Source: Gammaproteobacteria bacterium (GTDB lineage: Bacteria; Pseudomonadota; Gammaproteobacteria; Enterobacterales; Permianibacteraceae). Taken from it: a stretch of 64,000 nt of DNA. Made by a program: the position numbers and the translations under genes. Below the pieces are notes generated by a model. It saw only the letters and a list, made by a program, of their open reading frames with translations. It was not told the origin of the DNA and searched no databases. Where the stretch lies: the NCBI GenBank assembly GCA_016182845.1, contig JACPFT010000016.1, positions 150,805 to 214,804 on the forward strand. The letters run 5' to 3'. This document shows, in pieces, positions 11,109 through 20,080 of the stretch. Numbering within the stretch: the stretch's first letter is position 1; each line of letters starts with the position of its first letter.

Positions 11109-11169
11109 ATCCCTGGGGCAAAGTCGATGCATTCACTACAATAACAATCACTTAGACCGCGAGTCCGCC

Positions 11170-13953
11170 ATGCCCGAGCAACGTCCCGATCCCGATGCCC
11201 TGCTGGCCCGTGTGCAGGCCGACGAGGCCAAGGCCAGGCGCGGCAGCCTGAAGATCTTCTTCGGCATGTGCCCGGGCGTCGGCAAGACCTACACCATGCT
11301 GCAGGCGGGCCAAGCGCGCCGCGCCGAGGGCGTGGACCTGGTCATAGGCATCGTCGAGACCCATAAACGCTCGGAGACGGCGGCTTTGACCGAGGGGCTT
11401 GAGCAGCTGCATCGGCGCTCGGAGCGCTACCGGGGCCACACGCTCTACGAGTTCGATCTGGACGCGGCACTCGCGCGCCGGCCTGCCCTGATCCTCGTCG
11501 ACGAGCTGGCTCACACCAATCTGAGCAGCTGCCGCCATGCCAAGCGCTGGCAGGACGTGGAGGAGCTGCTAGCCGCCGGCATCGACGTCTACACCACGGT
11601 CAACGTGCAACACCTGGAGAGCGTCAACGATCAGGTGGGCCGCATCACCGGCGTGCGCGTGCAGGAAACCTTCCCGGATCGGGTGTTCGAGGCCGCCGAC
11701 GAGGTGGAGCTTGTCGATCTGCCGCCGGACGAGCTCTTGCAGCGGCTCGCGGAAGGCAAGGTCTATCTCGCCGAACAGGCCGAGCGCGCCGGCCAGCATT
11801 TCTTCCGCAAGGGCAATCTCATCGCCCTGCGCGAGCTGGCCCTGCGCCGCGTCGCCGAGCGGGTCGACGCCCAGATGCGCGACTACCGGGAGCGGCACGG
11901 CATAGCCGAGGTCTGGGCCCTGTCCGATCAACTGCTGGTAGCCCTGGGACCGACCCCGGACGCGGAGAACCTGGTGCGCGCCGGCAAGCGCCTGGCATCC
12001 GCCCTGAACGCGACTTGGACCGTGGCCTATGTGGAGACGCCCAAGCTCCAGGCCGCGCCCCGGGAACAGCGCGAATCCCTGCTCAAGGCACTGGCCCTGG
12101 CGGAGAGCCTGGGGGCGGAGACCGTGACCCTGGCCGGCCCTCTGGTCAGCGCCGAGATCCTGGGCTATGCCCAGGCACGCAATATCGGCAAGCTCCTGCT
12201 CGGCAAGCCCAGCACCCAGGGCTGGCGGCGTTGGCTGAGCGGCTCGGCCGTGGACGCCATCGTGCGCCAGGCGCGCAATATCGACGTCTACGTGGTCGGC
12301 AGCGAGGCCCAGGGCGAGGGCGCCCCGCGCGCCAGCCGGCGCTTCCTGGCGCGCAGCGAGACCTGGGCCAGCGTCGCCGGCATCGAGGAGAAGCAGCGCC
12401 GCCTGCGCCTGCGCGTCGCCAAGGGCGCGGCCCTGGTCGGCCTGGCCTCGGCCGTCGCCTGGCCTTTGCACGAGCGCCTGGACAACGCCGTGCTGATCAT
12501 GATCTACCTGATGAGCGTCGTGCTCGCCGCCGTGCGCTATGGCCGCGCGCCGGCGGTCATGGCCTCGATCCTGGCCGTGGCCGCTTTCGATTTCTTCTTC
12601 GTGCCGCCCTATCTAACCTTCGCCGTCGCCGACGGCCAGTACCTCATCACCTTCGCCATCATGCTGGTCGTCGCCCTGGTGATCTCGCGCCTGGCCTCGG
12701 GCCTGCGCCTACAAGCCCAGGTCGCCGGCTTCCGCGAGCGGCGCATGGGCGAGCTGTACGGCATGAGCCGGGAGTTGGCCGCCCTGCGCCATACCGACGC
12801 CATCTGCACCGGCGCCATGCGCCACGTGAACGTCGTGTTCAATGCCTTGTCCCTGGTCCTGCTGCCCGGCGAGGACAAGCGCATCCGCTACCCGCAGCAC
12901 CTGGAAGGCCCCAAGCTGCACGTGCCCCAGGCCGATCTGGCCGTGGCGCAATGGGTCTACGACCACGGCCAGGCCGCCGGCCACGGCACCGACACCCTGC
13001 CGGCCACCGAGGCCCTATTCCTGCCCCTGATCGGCACGGCCGGCACGCTCGGCGTCCTGGGCATACGGCCCCAGGACTGGGAGCGCCTGCGCAATCCCGA
13101 ACAGCGCCGCCAGCTGGAGACCTTCGCCGGCCAGATCGCCCTGGCCCTGGAGCGCGTGCAGCTGGCGAGCCGCGCCGAGGCCGCGCGCCTGGCCGGCGAG
13201 TCCGAGCGCCTGCGCAACTCGCTGCTGGCCGGCATCTCCCACGATCTGCGCACACCGCTGGCCACGGTCCTGGGCGCCGCGACGACCCTGGCCCAGGATG
13301 CCGAACTGCCGGCGGAGACGCGCCGGGAGCTGGGCCGGCATATCGCCGAGGAGGCGGCGCGCATGAACGAGCTGATCGCCAAGGTCCTGGACATGGCGCG
13401 CCTGGAAACCGGCGACATGGCGGTCACGCCGGAATGGCTGAGCCTGGAGGAAGTGGTGGGCGTGGTGCTGCAAAGCCTGGGGCCGCGCCTGGCCCAGCAT
13501 GCGCTGCGCCTTTTGCTGCCCGAGGACCTGGGGCTGATCCAGGCCGATCCGGTCCTGCTCGAACGGGTCTTGAGCAATCTGCTGGAGAATGCCGGAAAAT
13601 ACACGCCCGCCGGCAGCCAGATCAGCCTGGCCGCCCGGCGCCGGCCCGAGGACGTGCTGATCACGGTGTCCGACAACGGCCCTGGCCTGCCGGCCGGCAC
13701 GGAGCAACAGGTCTTCCAGAAGTTCTACCGGATCCACCCGGAGAGCCCAAGCCCGGGCGTGGGCCTGGGGCTGACCATCTGCCGCGCCGTGGTGGAGGCC
13801 CATGGCGGAAGCATCTGGGCCGAGGCCAATCCGGGCGCGGGGGTCAGCTTCCACTTCACCCTGCCCCAAACCGGTCGCGCGCCGGCGCCCCTGCCGGAGA
13901 ACGGCTGGGAACCCAGGCCGGCATCGACCGGGGATAGGAACGAACATGAATGA
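11170..13953 (+). CDS. kdpD: Osmosensitive K+ channel sensor histidine kinase KdpD
   Basis: The 927-residue protein has the full KdpD architecture: an N-terminal KdpD domain with Walker A GMCPGVGKT (32-40) and LVDELAHTN, a universal-stress-type domain, and four closely spaced membrane helices (about 420-515, DUF4118). These are followed by a GAF-like region, a HisKA domain with phospho-acceptor His691 in SHDLRTPL, and an ATPase domain with NLLENAGKYT (about 802) and GVGLGLTI. It senses low K+ or turgor and phosphorylates KdpE. It overlaps kdpE by eight bases, so the two are translationally coupled. It stays in the same orientation as kdpFABC after a 61-bp gap. Confidence 0.96.
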   Translation: MPEQRPDPDALLARVQADEAKARRGSLKIFFGMCPGVGKTYTMLQAGQARRAEGVDLVIGIVETHKRSETAALTEGLEQLHRRSERYRGHTLYEFDLDAALARRPALILVDELAHTNLSSCRHAKRWQDVEELLAAGIDVYTTVNVQHLESVNDQVGRITGVRVQETFPDRVFEAADEVELVDLPPDELLQRLAEGKVYLAEQAERAGQHFFRKGNLIALRELALRRVAERVDAQMRDYRERHGIAEVWALSDQLLVALGPTPDAENLVRAGKRLASALNATWTVAYVETPKLQAAPREQRESLLKALALAESLGAETVTLAGPLVSAEILGYAQARNIGKLLLGKPSTQGWRRWLSGSAVDAIVRQARNIDVYVVGSEAQGEGAPRASRRFLARSETWASVAGIEEKQRRLRLRVAKGAALVGLASAVAWPLHERLDNAVLIMIYLMSVVLAAVRYGRAPAVMASILAVAAFDFFFVPPYLTFAVADGQYLITFAIMLVVALVISRLASGLRLQAQVAGFRERRMGELYGMSRELAALRHTDAICTGAMRHVNVVFNALSLVLLPGEDKRIRYPQHLEGPKLHVPQADLAVAQWVYDHGQAAGHGTDTLPATEALFLPLIGTAGTLGVLGIRPQDWERLRNPEQRRQLETFAGQIALALERVQLASRAEAARLAGESERLRNSLLAGISHDLRTPLATVLGAATTLAQDAELPAETRRELGRHIAEEAARMNELIAKVLDMARLETGDMAVTPEWLSLEEVVGVVLQSLGPRLAQHALRLLLPEDLGLIQADPVLLERVLSNLLENAGKYTPAGSQISLAARRRPEDVLITVSDNGPGLPAGTEQQVFQKFYRIHPESPSPGVGLGLTICRAVVEAHGGSIWAEANPGAGVSFHFTLPQTGRAPAPLPENGWEPRPASTGDRNEHE

Positions 13954-14644
13954 GCAGCGCCCCCTGATCGTCCTCATCGAGGACGAACCGCCGATCCGGC
14001 GCTTCCTGCACACGGCCCTGGGAGACGCCTTCCGCCTGGCGGAGGCCGAGGCGGGACTGCCCGGCCTCAAGCTCATCGCCCGCGAGAAACCGGATCTGGT
14101 GATCCTGGATCTGGGCCTGCCGGACCTGGATGGCGTGAGCCTGATCCGCCAGCTGCGCGAATGGTCGTCGGTGCCGGTCATCGTCCTGTCCGCTCGCGAT
14201 CAGGAAAGGGACAAGGTGGCGGCCCTGGACGCCGGCGCCGACGACTACCTGGTCAAACCCTTCGGCGTCGAGGAGCTGCTGGCGCGGTTGCGCGTCGCCC
14301 TGCGCCACGGCAGCCGCGTCGCCGATGCCCCCGCCGCCACCGAACTCAGCCTCGGCGAGCTGCACATCGACCTGTTCCGCCGCCAGGTGCGCAAGGCCGG
14401 CGAGCCGGTGCACCTCACGCCCATCGAATACAAGCTGCTCACCCAACTCGCCAAGCACGCCGGGCGCGTACTCACCCACCGTCAGCTGCTGAAGGAGGTC
14501 TGGGGGCCTAGCCACGTGGAGGATGCCCATTACCTGCGCATCTACATGGGCCAGCTGCGCCACAAGCTGGAGGACGACCCGGCACGGCCCCGCTATCTGC
14601 TCACCGAGCTGGGCGTGGGCTACCGGCTGGCAGTGGAAAGCTAA
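13946..14644 (+). CDS. kdpE: Response regulator KdpE (OmpR family)
   Basis: The 232-residue protein has a receiver domain (IEDEPP acidic pocket, D55 in ILDLGLPD, S/T switch in VLSARD, K in LVKPFG). A winged-helix OmpR-type DNA-binding domain follows, containing LTPIEYKLLTQLAKHAGRVL and the terminal LTELGVGYRL. It activates kdp transcription when phosphorylated by KdpD; the direct repeat at 6277-6298 is a candidate target. The start ATG at 13946 lies inside the end of kdpD. The next gene downstream, tonB, has its own Fur-box-like promoter region, so the operon probably ends here. Confidence 0.95.
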   Translation: MNEQRPLIVLIEDEPPIRRFLHTALGDAFRLAEAEAGLPGLKLIAREKPDLVILDLGLPDLDGVSLIRQLREWSSVPVIVLSARDQERDKVAALDAGADDYLVKPFGVEELLARLRVALRHGSRVADAPAATELSLGELHIDLFRRQVRKAGEPVHLTPIEYKLLTQLAKHAGRVLTHRQLLKEVWGPSHVEDAHYLRIYMGQLRHKLEDDPARPRYLLTELGVGYRLAVES

Positions 14645-14691
14645 GGCAGCGGGCACCGGCGGGGCTTGCATCACGCCTTTCAATAGTAAAT

Positions 14692-14710
14692 GGGAATTGT
14701 TATCATTAGC
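14692..14710 (+). promoter_or_regulatory. Fur box upstream of tonB-exbBD
   Basis: GGGAATTGTTATCATTAGC matches the 19-bp Fur consensus (GATAATGATAATCATTATC) at 13 positions, with a nearly perfect right half. It lies 27 bp before the tonB start, where a bound repressor would block transcription. It predicts iron repression of tonB, exbB, exbD and probably the receptor gene behind them. Confidence 0.7.
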
Positions 14711-14736
14711 ATATACAAGCAATCCCATGCGCGCTC

Positions 14737-15390
14737 ATGCCCATCCATATCCCCTCCCACCGCTGGCTGGCCGGGCTACTCGCCCTGGTCCTGCACGCCG
14801 GCTTTGCCTACGGTCTGAGCCAGGCCCAGGGCACGGCCGCGCCGGCGGCGGAGGCTCGGCCCCTGCGCGTGCACTACCTGAGCCCGCCTAAGGTCAAGGC
14901 GGCCCCGCCCAAACCCGTCCCCCAGCCCAAGGCCGAGACTCCGCCGCCCAAGGCACCTCCGGTCAAGCGCAAGCCGCGCCCCAAGCCCTTGCTGGCCAGC
15001 AAGACCGCCAGCGCCGCCCCGGTGGCCGCGCCGCCCCAGGCCAAGCCCACGCCGCTTCCCAGCCGCCCGGCGGCCAAGCCTGCGCCGGCCCCCGTGCCGA
15101 TCAGCGCCGCCCGCTCGGACCTGGACTACCTGGCCAACCCCGCGCCCAGCTACCCGGCCCTGTCCCGGCGCCTGGGCGAGGAAGGCACGGTCCTGCTGCG
15201 CGTTGCCGTCTCCGCCAGCGGCGAAGCCGGTGTCGTGGACCTGGAACGCAGCAGCGGCCATGAGCGCCTGGATCAGGCCGCCCTGCGCGCCGTGCGCCGC
15301 TGGCGTTTCGAACCGGCCCGCCAGGCCGGTGCCGCCGTGGCCTCCGTCGCCCTGGTCCCCGTCGAATTCGAACTGAAGAAGAAGTCCTGA
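14737..15390 (+). CDS. tonB: Energy transducer TonB
   Basis: The 217-residue protein has an N-terminal signal-anchor helix (about 9-27). A long Pro/Lys/Ala-rich spacer follows (about 55-125, with repeated PKP and PAP units) that spans the periplasm. The C-terminal TonB domain (about 130-217) has YPALSRRLGEEGTVLLRV and the ALRAVRRWRFEPA motif. It transmits proton-motive force from ExbBD to outer-membrane receptors. It is followed after two bases by exbB and then exbD, and it sits behind a Fur box. This makes it the iron-uptake TonB, distinct from the partial TonB-like gene at the left edge. Confidence 0.93.
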   Translation: MPIHIPSHRWLAGLLALVLHAGFAYGLSQAQGTAAPAAEARPLRVHYLSPPKVKAAPPKPVPQPKAETPPPKAPPVKRKPRPKPLLASKTASAAPVAAPPQAKPTPLPSRPAAKPAPAPVPISAARSDLDYLANPAPSYPALSRRLGEEGTVLLRVAVSASGEAGVVDLERSSGHERLDQAALRAVRRWRFEPARQAGAAVASVALVPVEFELKKKS

Positions 15391-15392
15391 GC

Positions 15393-16151
15393 ATGAACGA
15401 GAGCATCACCCCGATCGCCAGCCCCGCCGCCCCGATGGGCATCGCCGATGCACTAGCCCATGGCGACGCCGTGAGCATGAGCCTCCTGGGCCTCATGGCC
15501 GCCATGTCCCTATTGTCCTGGTATTTCATCCTCACCAAGGCCTGGGGCTCCTGGGTATTGCGCCGCAAGAGCCAGCGCTTCGAGGCCCTGTTCTGGAATG
15601 CCACGGATCTGGCCGAGGTCAGCCACGAGATCCAGACCCATGGCGCCGAGGAGCCCTTCGCCCACCTGGCCAGCCACGCCATCTTCGCCCGCGAACACCA
15701 TGCTCGCGCCGGTCATGCCAAGCTCAATGAATCCGGCAGCCTGGCCGATTTCCTGACCCGCACCATGCGCCGGGTCATCGACGAGGAGACCGCCCGCCTG
15801 GAATCCGGCCTGACCCTTCTGGCCTCGGTGGCCTCCACCGCCCCCTTCGTCGGCTTGTTCGGCACGGTCTGGGGCGTGTTCCATGCCTTGATGGGCATCA
15901 GCACGGCCGGCGCCGCCACCCTGGACAAGGTGGCCGGCCCGGTGGGCGAGGCCCTGGTCATGACCGGGCTGGGCCTGGCCGTCGCGATCCCGGCGGTCCT
16001 GGCCTACAACAGCGTCACCCGCTTCAACCGCGTCTACCTGGCCCGTCTGGACACCTTCGCCCACGATTTGTTCGCCTTCCTGACCACGGGCCAGGCCCAG
16101 GCGCCGGGCGCCGTACTGCCGGGCAACGTGGCGCCCCTGAAAACCGCCTAG
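15393..16151 (+). CDS. exbB: Biopolymer transport protein ExbB
   Basis: The 252-residue inner-membrane protein belongs to the MotA/TolQ/ExbB family. It has one N-terminal helix (about 30-50, AMSLLSWYFILTKAW). Two further helices contain LASVASTAPFVGLFGTVWGV (about 147-166) and ALVMTGLGLAVAIPAVLAYN, the proton-channel signature. With ExbD it forms the proton-driven motor that energises TonB. It begins two bases after the tonB stop and is followed 10 bp later by exbD. Confidence 0.94.
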   Translation: MNESITPIASPAAPMGIADALAHGDAVSMSLLGLMAAMSLLSWYFILTKAWGSWVLRRKSQRFEALFWNATDLAEVSHEIQTHGAEEPFAHLASHAIFAREHHARAGHAKLNESGSLADFLTRTMRRVIDEETARLESGLTLLASVASTAPFVGLFGTVWGVFHALMGISTAGAATLDKVAGPVGEALVMTGLGLAVAIPAVLAYNSVTRFNRVYLARLDTFAHDLFAFLTTGQAQAPGAVLPGNVAPLKTA

Positions 16152-16161
16152 GAGAAGCCCC

Positions 16162-16587
16162 ATGGCCTTCGGTAATTCCGGTCAGCTGCGCAGCAACGCC
16201 CCGGTGGGCGAGATCAACATGGTGCCGCTCATCGACGTGATGCTGGTCCTGGTGGTGATCTTCCTGGTCACCGCCCCCCTGCTCAGCCACGCGGTGAAGA
16301 TCGAACTGCCCCAGGCGGCCTCGACGCCCGACACCCAGGCGCCCTCCGAAGCCGTGGACCTGGCCCTGGACGCCGGGGGCCAGGTGTTCTGGAACGACAA
16401 GGCCGTGGACGACGGCGCCCTCAAGGCCCTAATGACCGAGGCGGCGGAGCGCCAGCCCCAGCCCGAGCTGCATATCCGCGCCGACAAGAACACCCGCTAC
16501 GAGCGCATCGCCCAGCTCATGAGCCAGGCCAGTCTAGCGGGCTTGAACAAGCTGGGCTTCGTCTCCGACCCCGGGAACGCCCGATAA
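16162..16587 (+). CDS. exbD: Biopolymer transport protein ExbD
   Basis: The 141-residue protein has one N-terminal helix and a periplasmic domain. The helix begins NMVPLIDVMLVLVVIFLVT; its Asp (about residue 25) is the conserved proton-carrying residue of the ExbD/TolR family. The ribosome-binding site TAGGAGAAG precedes the ATG. It completes the TonB-ExbB-ExbD complex and leads into the siderophore receptor gene after about 50 bp. Confidence 0.94.
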   Translation: MAFGNSGQLRSNAPVGEINMVPLIDVMLVLVVIFLVTAPLLSHAVKIELPQAASTPDTQAPSEAVDLALDAGGQVFWNDKAVDDGALKALMTEAAERQPQPELHIRADKNTRYERIAQLMSQASLAGLNKLGFVSDPGNAR

Positions 16588-16636
16588 CCCCGTTTTCCCA
16601 GCCAGGCCGGACAAGGAAGGCGGCCCAGCCAACAGC

Positions 16637-18808
16637 ATGCAACCCCTGGAATCTGTCATGAACCACCGTCAAACCCCGAAACCCGGTTTCGCACTCACCC
16701 CGGTCGCCCAAACCCTCGCCGCAGCCCTGATGCTGGGCCTAGGCCTGCCCAGCTTGGCCCAGGCCCAGGACGCTGCCGCCGTGCAACGCCTGTCCACGGT
16801 CAAGGTCAGCGCCGAGGCCGAACAGGCCAAGCGCTATGCCGCCAAGACCACGCGCACGGCCACCAAGACCGACACCCCCTTGCGCGACGTGCCTCAGGCC
16901 GTGACCGTGGTCACCCAGGCCCTCATCAAGGATCAGGCCATGCAGAGCATGGCCGACGTGGTGCGCTACGTGCCGGGCGTGGGCATGGCCTCCGGCGAGG
17001 GCAACCGCGACACCCCGATCTTCCGCGGCAACAGCACGACCGCCGACTTCTTCATCGACGGCCTGCGCGACGATGTGCAGTATCTGCGCGATCTCTACAA
17101 CATCGAGCGCGTCGAGGCCCTCAAGGGCTCCAACGCCATGATCTTCGGCCGCGGCGGCTCCGGCGGCGTCATCAACCGCGTCAGCAAACAGGCCAATTGG
17201 CAGGACGGCAGCGAGCTAGGCCTCCAGCTCGGCTCCTGGAACAACCGCCGCGCCAGCCTGGACGTCAACCAGGCCCTGGACGAGACCGCCGCCCTGCGCG
17301 TCACCGGCGTCTACGAGAAATCCGACAGCTTCCGCGACGGCTTCGAACTCGAGCGGCAGGGCATCAACCCCACCGCCAGCTTCCGCCTCTCCGAGGCCAC
17401 CCGCCTAGAACTGGGCTATGAGCATTTCGAGGACGAGCGCACGGCCGACCGCGGCATCCCCTCCTACCGGGGCAAGCCGCTCGCCGTCGGTCGCTCCACC
17501 TTCTTCGGCAGCCCGGACGTCAACCGCGTCGAGGCCGAGGTCGACGCCTTCAACGCCCTCGTCGAACACGACTTCGCCGGCGGCCTGAACCTGCGCAACC
17601 GCACGCGCTACGCCAGCTACGACAAGTTCTACCAGAACCTGACCCCCGGCGCGGTCAATGCCGCCGGCAGCCACGTCGCCTTCTCGGCCTACAACAACGC
17701 CACCGAGCGCGACAACCTGTTCAACCAGACCGATCTGACCTACAGCCTGGAGGCCGGCAGCGTCGTGCACACCCTGCTGGCCGGCGCCGAGCTGGGCCGC
17801 CAGGTCACCGACAACTTCCGCCAGACCGGCTATTTCGACGGCCTGGGCAGCAATGTCAGCACCGCACAAGTGCCGCTCGCCAACCTGGCCTCCCTCCCGG
17901 CGGTCAGCTTCCGCCAGAAGGCCAGCGACGCCGACAACGAGGGCGTCGCCACCGTCGCCACCGCCTATGTGCAGGACCAGATCGCCTTCACGCCCGCGTG
18001 GCAGGCCGTACTGGGTCTGCGCTACGACCGCTTCAAGGTGGATCTGGACAACAAGCGCAACAACACCAGCCTGGACGCCACCGACCATCTGGTGTCGCCG
18101 CGCGCCGGCCTGATCTACAAGCCGGTGGAGGAGATGTCCTTGTACGGTAGCTATAGCGTGGCCTTCCTGCCCCGTTCCGGCGACCAACTGTCCTCCCTGA
18201 CCGCCAGCAACCAGGCCCTGGACCCGGAAGAGTTCAAGAACCTGGAATTGGGCGCCAAATGGGACTTGAGCGACCAGCTCTCGGCCAGCCTGGCCGTCTA
18301 CCGCCTGGAGCGCAGCAATGTCGTCGCGCCCGACCCCAGCGACGCCACCAAATCCATTCTGGTCGACGGCCAGCGCACCCGGGGCATGGAATTCGGCCTG
18401 GGTGGCCAGCTCACCGAGGCCTGGAGCGTCATGGGCGGCTATGCCTATCAGGACGGCGAGATCACCAAGAACCTGTCGGCGACGGCCAAGGCCGGCGCCA
18501 GCCTGGCGCAAGTGCCCAAGCATTCCGCCTCGCTGTGGAACCGCTACGACTTCAGCCCGGCCTGGGGCGCGGGTCTGGGCGTCATCTACCGCGATGAGAT
18601 CTATGCGTCCACCGACAACACCGTGGCCCTGCCCAGCTTCACCCGTTACGACGCGGCCCTGTACTACACCGCCAGTAAGACCCTGAAGCTGCAGGCCAAT
18701 GTGGAGAACCTGGGCGACAAGACCTACTACGCCTCGGCCAACGGCAATAACAACATCGCCCCCGGCTCGCCGCGCGCCCTGCGCGTCTCGGCGACGCTGC
18801 GCTTCTAA
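16637..18808 (+). CDS. TonB-dependent catecholate-type siderophore receptor
   Basis: This outer-membrane receptor of about 720 residues has a signal peptide ending LAQAQA (ATG at 16637, or at 16658 where a second ATG also suits the signal peptide). The TonB box region is LSTVKVSAE. The plug contains RDVPQAVTVVTQALI, FFIDGLRDDVQYLRDLYNIE and NAMIFGRGGSGGVINRV, the pattern of Fiu-like catecholate receptors. The beta-barrel ends in the terminal-phenylalanine form LRVSATLRF. The position directly after Fur-controlled tonB-exbBD supports ferric-siderophore uptake. The exact ligand is not readable from sequence. A GC-rich hairpin (18812-18829) plus TTTT follows as a likely terminator. Confidence 0.9.
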   Translation: MQPLESVMNHRQTPKPGFALTPVAQTLAAALMLGLGLPSLAQAQDAAAVQRLSTVKVSAEAEQAKRYAAKTTRTATKTDTPLRDVPQAVTVVTQALIKDQAMQSMADVVRYVPGVGMASGEGNRDTPIFRGNSTTADFFIDGLRDDVQYLRDLYNIERVEALKGSNAMIFGRGGSGGVINRVSKQANWQDGSELGLQLGSWNNRRASLDVNQALDETAALRVTGVYEKSDSFRDGFELERQGINPTASFRLSEATRLELGYEHFEDERTADRGIPSYRGKPLAVGRSTFFGSPDVNRVEAEVDAFNALVEHDFAGGLNLRNRTRYASYDKFYQNLTPGAVNAAGSHVAFSAYNNATERDNLFNQTDLTYSLEAGSVVHTLLAGAELGRQVTDNFRQTGYFDGLGSNVSTAQVPLANLASLPAVSFRQKASDADNEGVATVATAYVQDQIAFTPAWQAVLGLRYDRFKVDLDNKRNNTSLDATDHLVSPRAGLIYKPVEEMSLYGSYSVAFLPRSGDQLSSLTASNQALDPEEFKNLELGAKWDLSDQLSASLAVYRLERSNVVAPDPSDATKSILVDGQRTRGMEFGLGGQLTEAWSVMGGYAYQDGEITKNLSATAKAGASLAQVPKHSASLWNRYDFSPAWGAGLGVIYRDEIYASTDNTVALPSFTRYDAALYYTASKTLKLQANVENLGDKTYYASANGNNNIAPGSPRALRVSATLRF

Positions 18809-18844
18809 ACCTGCCCGGCCGGGCATTTTCCGGCAAGCTGCGCT

Positions 18845-18876
18845 ACACCTGTCAGGAGTCCCCGCCTGACAGGTGT
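18845..18876 (+). promoter_or_regulatory. Perfect 12-bp hairpin covering the ribosome-binding site of the VOC gene
   Basis: ACACCTGTCAGG (18845-18856) pairs exactly with CCTGACAGGTGT (18865-18876) across an 8-base loop. The only Shine-Dalgarno-like sequence of the next gene, AGGTG at 18871-18875, lies inside the right arm, and the start ATG is four bases after it. The structure could limit translation, or could belong to the terminator of the upstream receptor gene. Both readings are inference. Confidence 0.55.
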
Positions 18877-18880
18877 CGCC

Positions 18881-19321
18881 ATGACCAAACCCATTCCCGA
18901 CGGCTACCAACGCCTCATCAGCTATGTCGTGGTCGACGACGCCACGGGCCTTCGCCGCTTCCTGACCGAGGCCTTCGACGCCCGGCAGCTCGAGTGCATC
19001 ACCGACGAAGTGGGCGGCATACGCCATATGGAACTGCGCATCGGCGGCTGCGTCCTGATGATCGCGGAGAGCATGCCCGACTGGCCGGCCCGGCCCACCG
19101 CCTTTTACCTCTATAACGAGGACTGCGATGACCTGTACCGGCGCGCCCTGGCTGCAGGCGCCAGCAGCCTGATGGCGCCGGCCGATCAGTTCTACGGCGA
19201 CCGCAATGCCGGAATCGTCGATCCGGCCGGCAACCAGTGGTTCATCGCCACGCGGGTCGAGGATTTGAGCAGCGAGGAAATCCAGCGCCGGGCCTTGCAA
19301 CATCCCCGACCCGGTGCCTGA
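18881..19321 (+). CDS. VOC-superfamily protein (glyoxalase/PhnB-like)
   Basis: The 146-residue protein starts MTKPIPDGYQRLISYVVVDD and has the beta-alpha-beta-beta-beta repeats of the vicinal-oxygen-chelate fold. Its end, GIVDPAGNQWFIATRVEDL, is the PhnB/YdaG-like form: DPxGNxWxIATxxED. This subgroup is often annotated as glyoxalase/bleomycin-resistance, but the substrate is usually unknown. It is probably cytoplasmic and monocistronic. Its ribosome-binding site sits inside a perfect hairpin. Confidence 0.8.
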   Translation: MTKPIPDGYQRLISYVVVDDATGLRRFLTEAFDARQLECITDEVGGIRHMELRIGGCVLMIAESMPDWPARPTAFYLYNEDCDDLYRRALAAGASSLMAPADQFYGDRNAGIVDPAGNQWFIATRVEDLSSEEIQRRALQHPRPGA

Positions 19322-19339
19322 ACGGCTGAAAAAAGACGA

Positions 19340-19367
19340 AAAAAAGGGGCCTAGAAACCTAGGCCCC
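19340..19367 (-). terminator. Rho-independent terminator for the small secreted-protein gene
   Basis: GGGGCCTAG faces CTAGGCCCC across a short AAAC-type loop. Read on the minus strand, the hairpin is followed by a T-run (TTTTTTTCG), so it terminates the minus-strand gene that ends at 19503. It lies between convergent genes. Confidence 0.75.
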
Positions 19368-19502
19368 GATTAGCAAGCAGTTGTGGCGGGCTTGAAGAGA
19401 GGGGGGCCCACCACGACGCTAATCAAAAGACAGTCACAACACGCTGAAAACAAACCAACCTTTTCGGGACTCACGCCCCTCGGGACTCACACCCCTTGGA
19501 GC

Positions 19503-19796
19503 TCACCGCGCCAGTTGGGCGTAGTGCATTCCGCGCTCGACAGCGAACACCGGGGTGTTCGCCAGGTTGCGTCGAGCCAAGTCCATGACACTCTCGCTGA
19601 TCCGGCTCAGCATCTCGCGGCCGATGGTGTCGGACGCCTGGATGGCCTGGGCCGTAATCTGACGGTCCGTGCTGCGGAGGAAACCATGCTCGCGGACTTC
19701 GATGACTTCGATGGCGCTCGCCGATTGGGCGGCCACCAGAGCCAGAACGCCAGCCACACCTAAGACCATTTTCTGAAGCGAATGTTTCATCTTCAT
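19503..19796 (-). CDS. Small secreted protein of unknown function
   Basis: The 97-residue protein starts MKMKHSLQKMVLGVAGVLAL and has a clear Sec signal peptide ending AQSASA. The mature part of about 70 residues (IEVIEVREHGFLRSTDRQIT...) looks helical and has no cysteine. The ATG at 19796 follows ACGGAG. Upstream (19797-20080) is an AT-rich region that should hold its promoter and that of the divergent LysR gene. I do not recognise the family. A periplasmic role is likely. Confidence 0.65.
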   Translation of the reverse strand: MKMKHSLQKMVLGVAGVLALVAAQSASAIEVIEVREHGFLRSTDRQITAQAIQASDTIGREMLSRISESVMDLARRNLANTPVFAVERGMHYAQLAR

Positions 19797-20080
19797 GACT
19801 CCGTAACGCTTATCCATAAACCACGGGGATCCGGTCGCGTAAGACCCCGCCTGCCTTAGATAATCTAAGCCTCTGCATACTTATGCTAAAGCGTAAATTT
19901 TTACACATTCGTAACAATACATCATTCATGTTACGTTAATGTTTCCAGCATTGGCGGGGCCTAGGCCTTACGCTGCGGTGCAAAATATAGTATTCGCTTC
20001 ACCTCGAAGCAAACGATCATTTATAATGTTTCGCATTAGTTATTTTTGTGATTAATTTTTCGTTGTACGTAGGACGCACC

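Noticed and set aside
17405..19303. Open frame of 632 codons antisense to the siderophore receptor and VOC genes
   Set aside because: No domain, low-complexity Gly/Ala/Val composition, and strong genes on the other strand.
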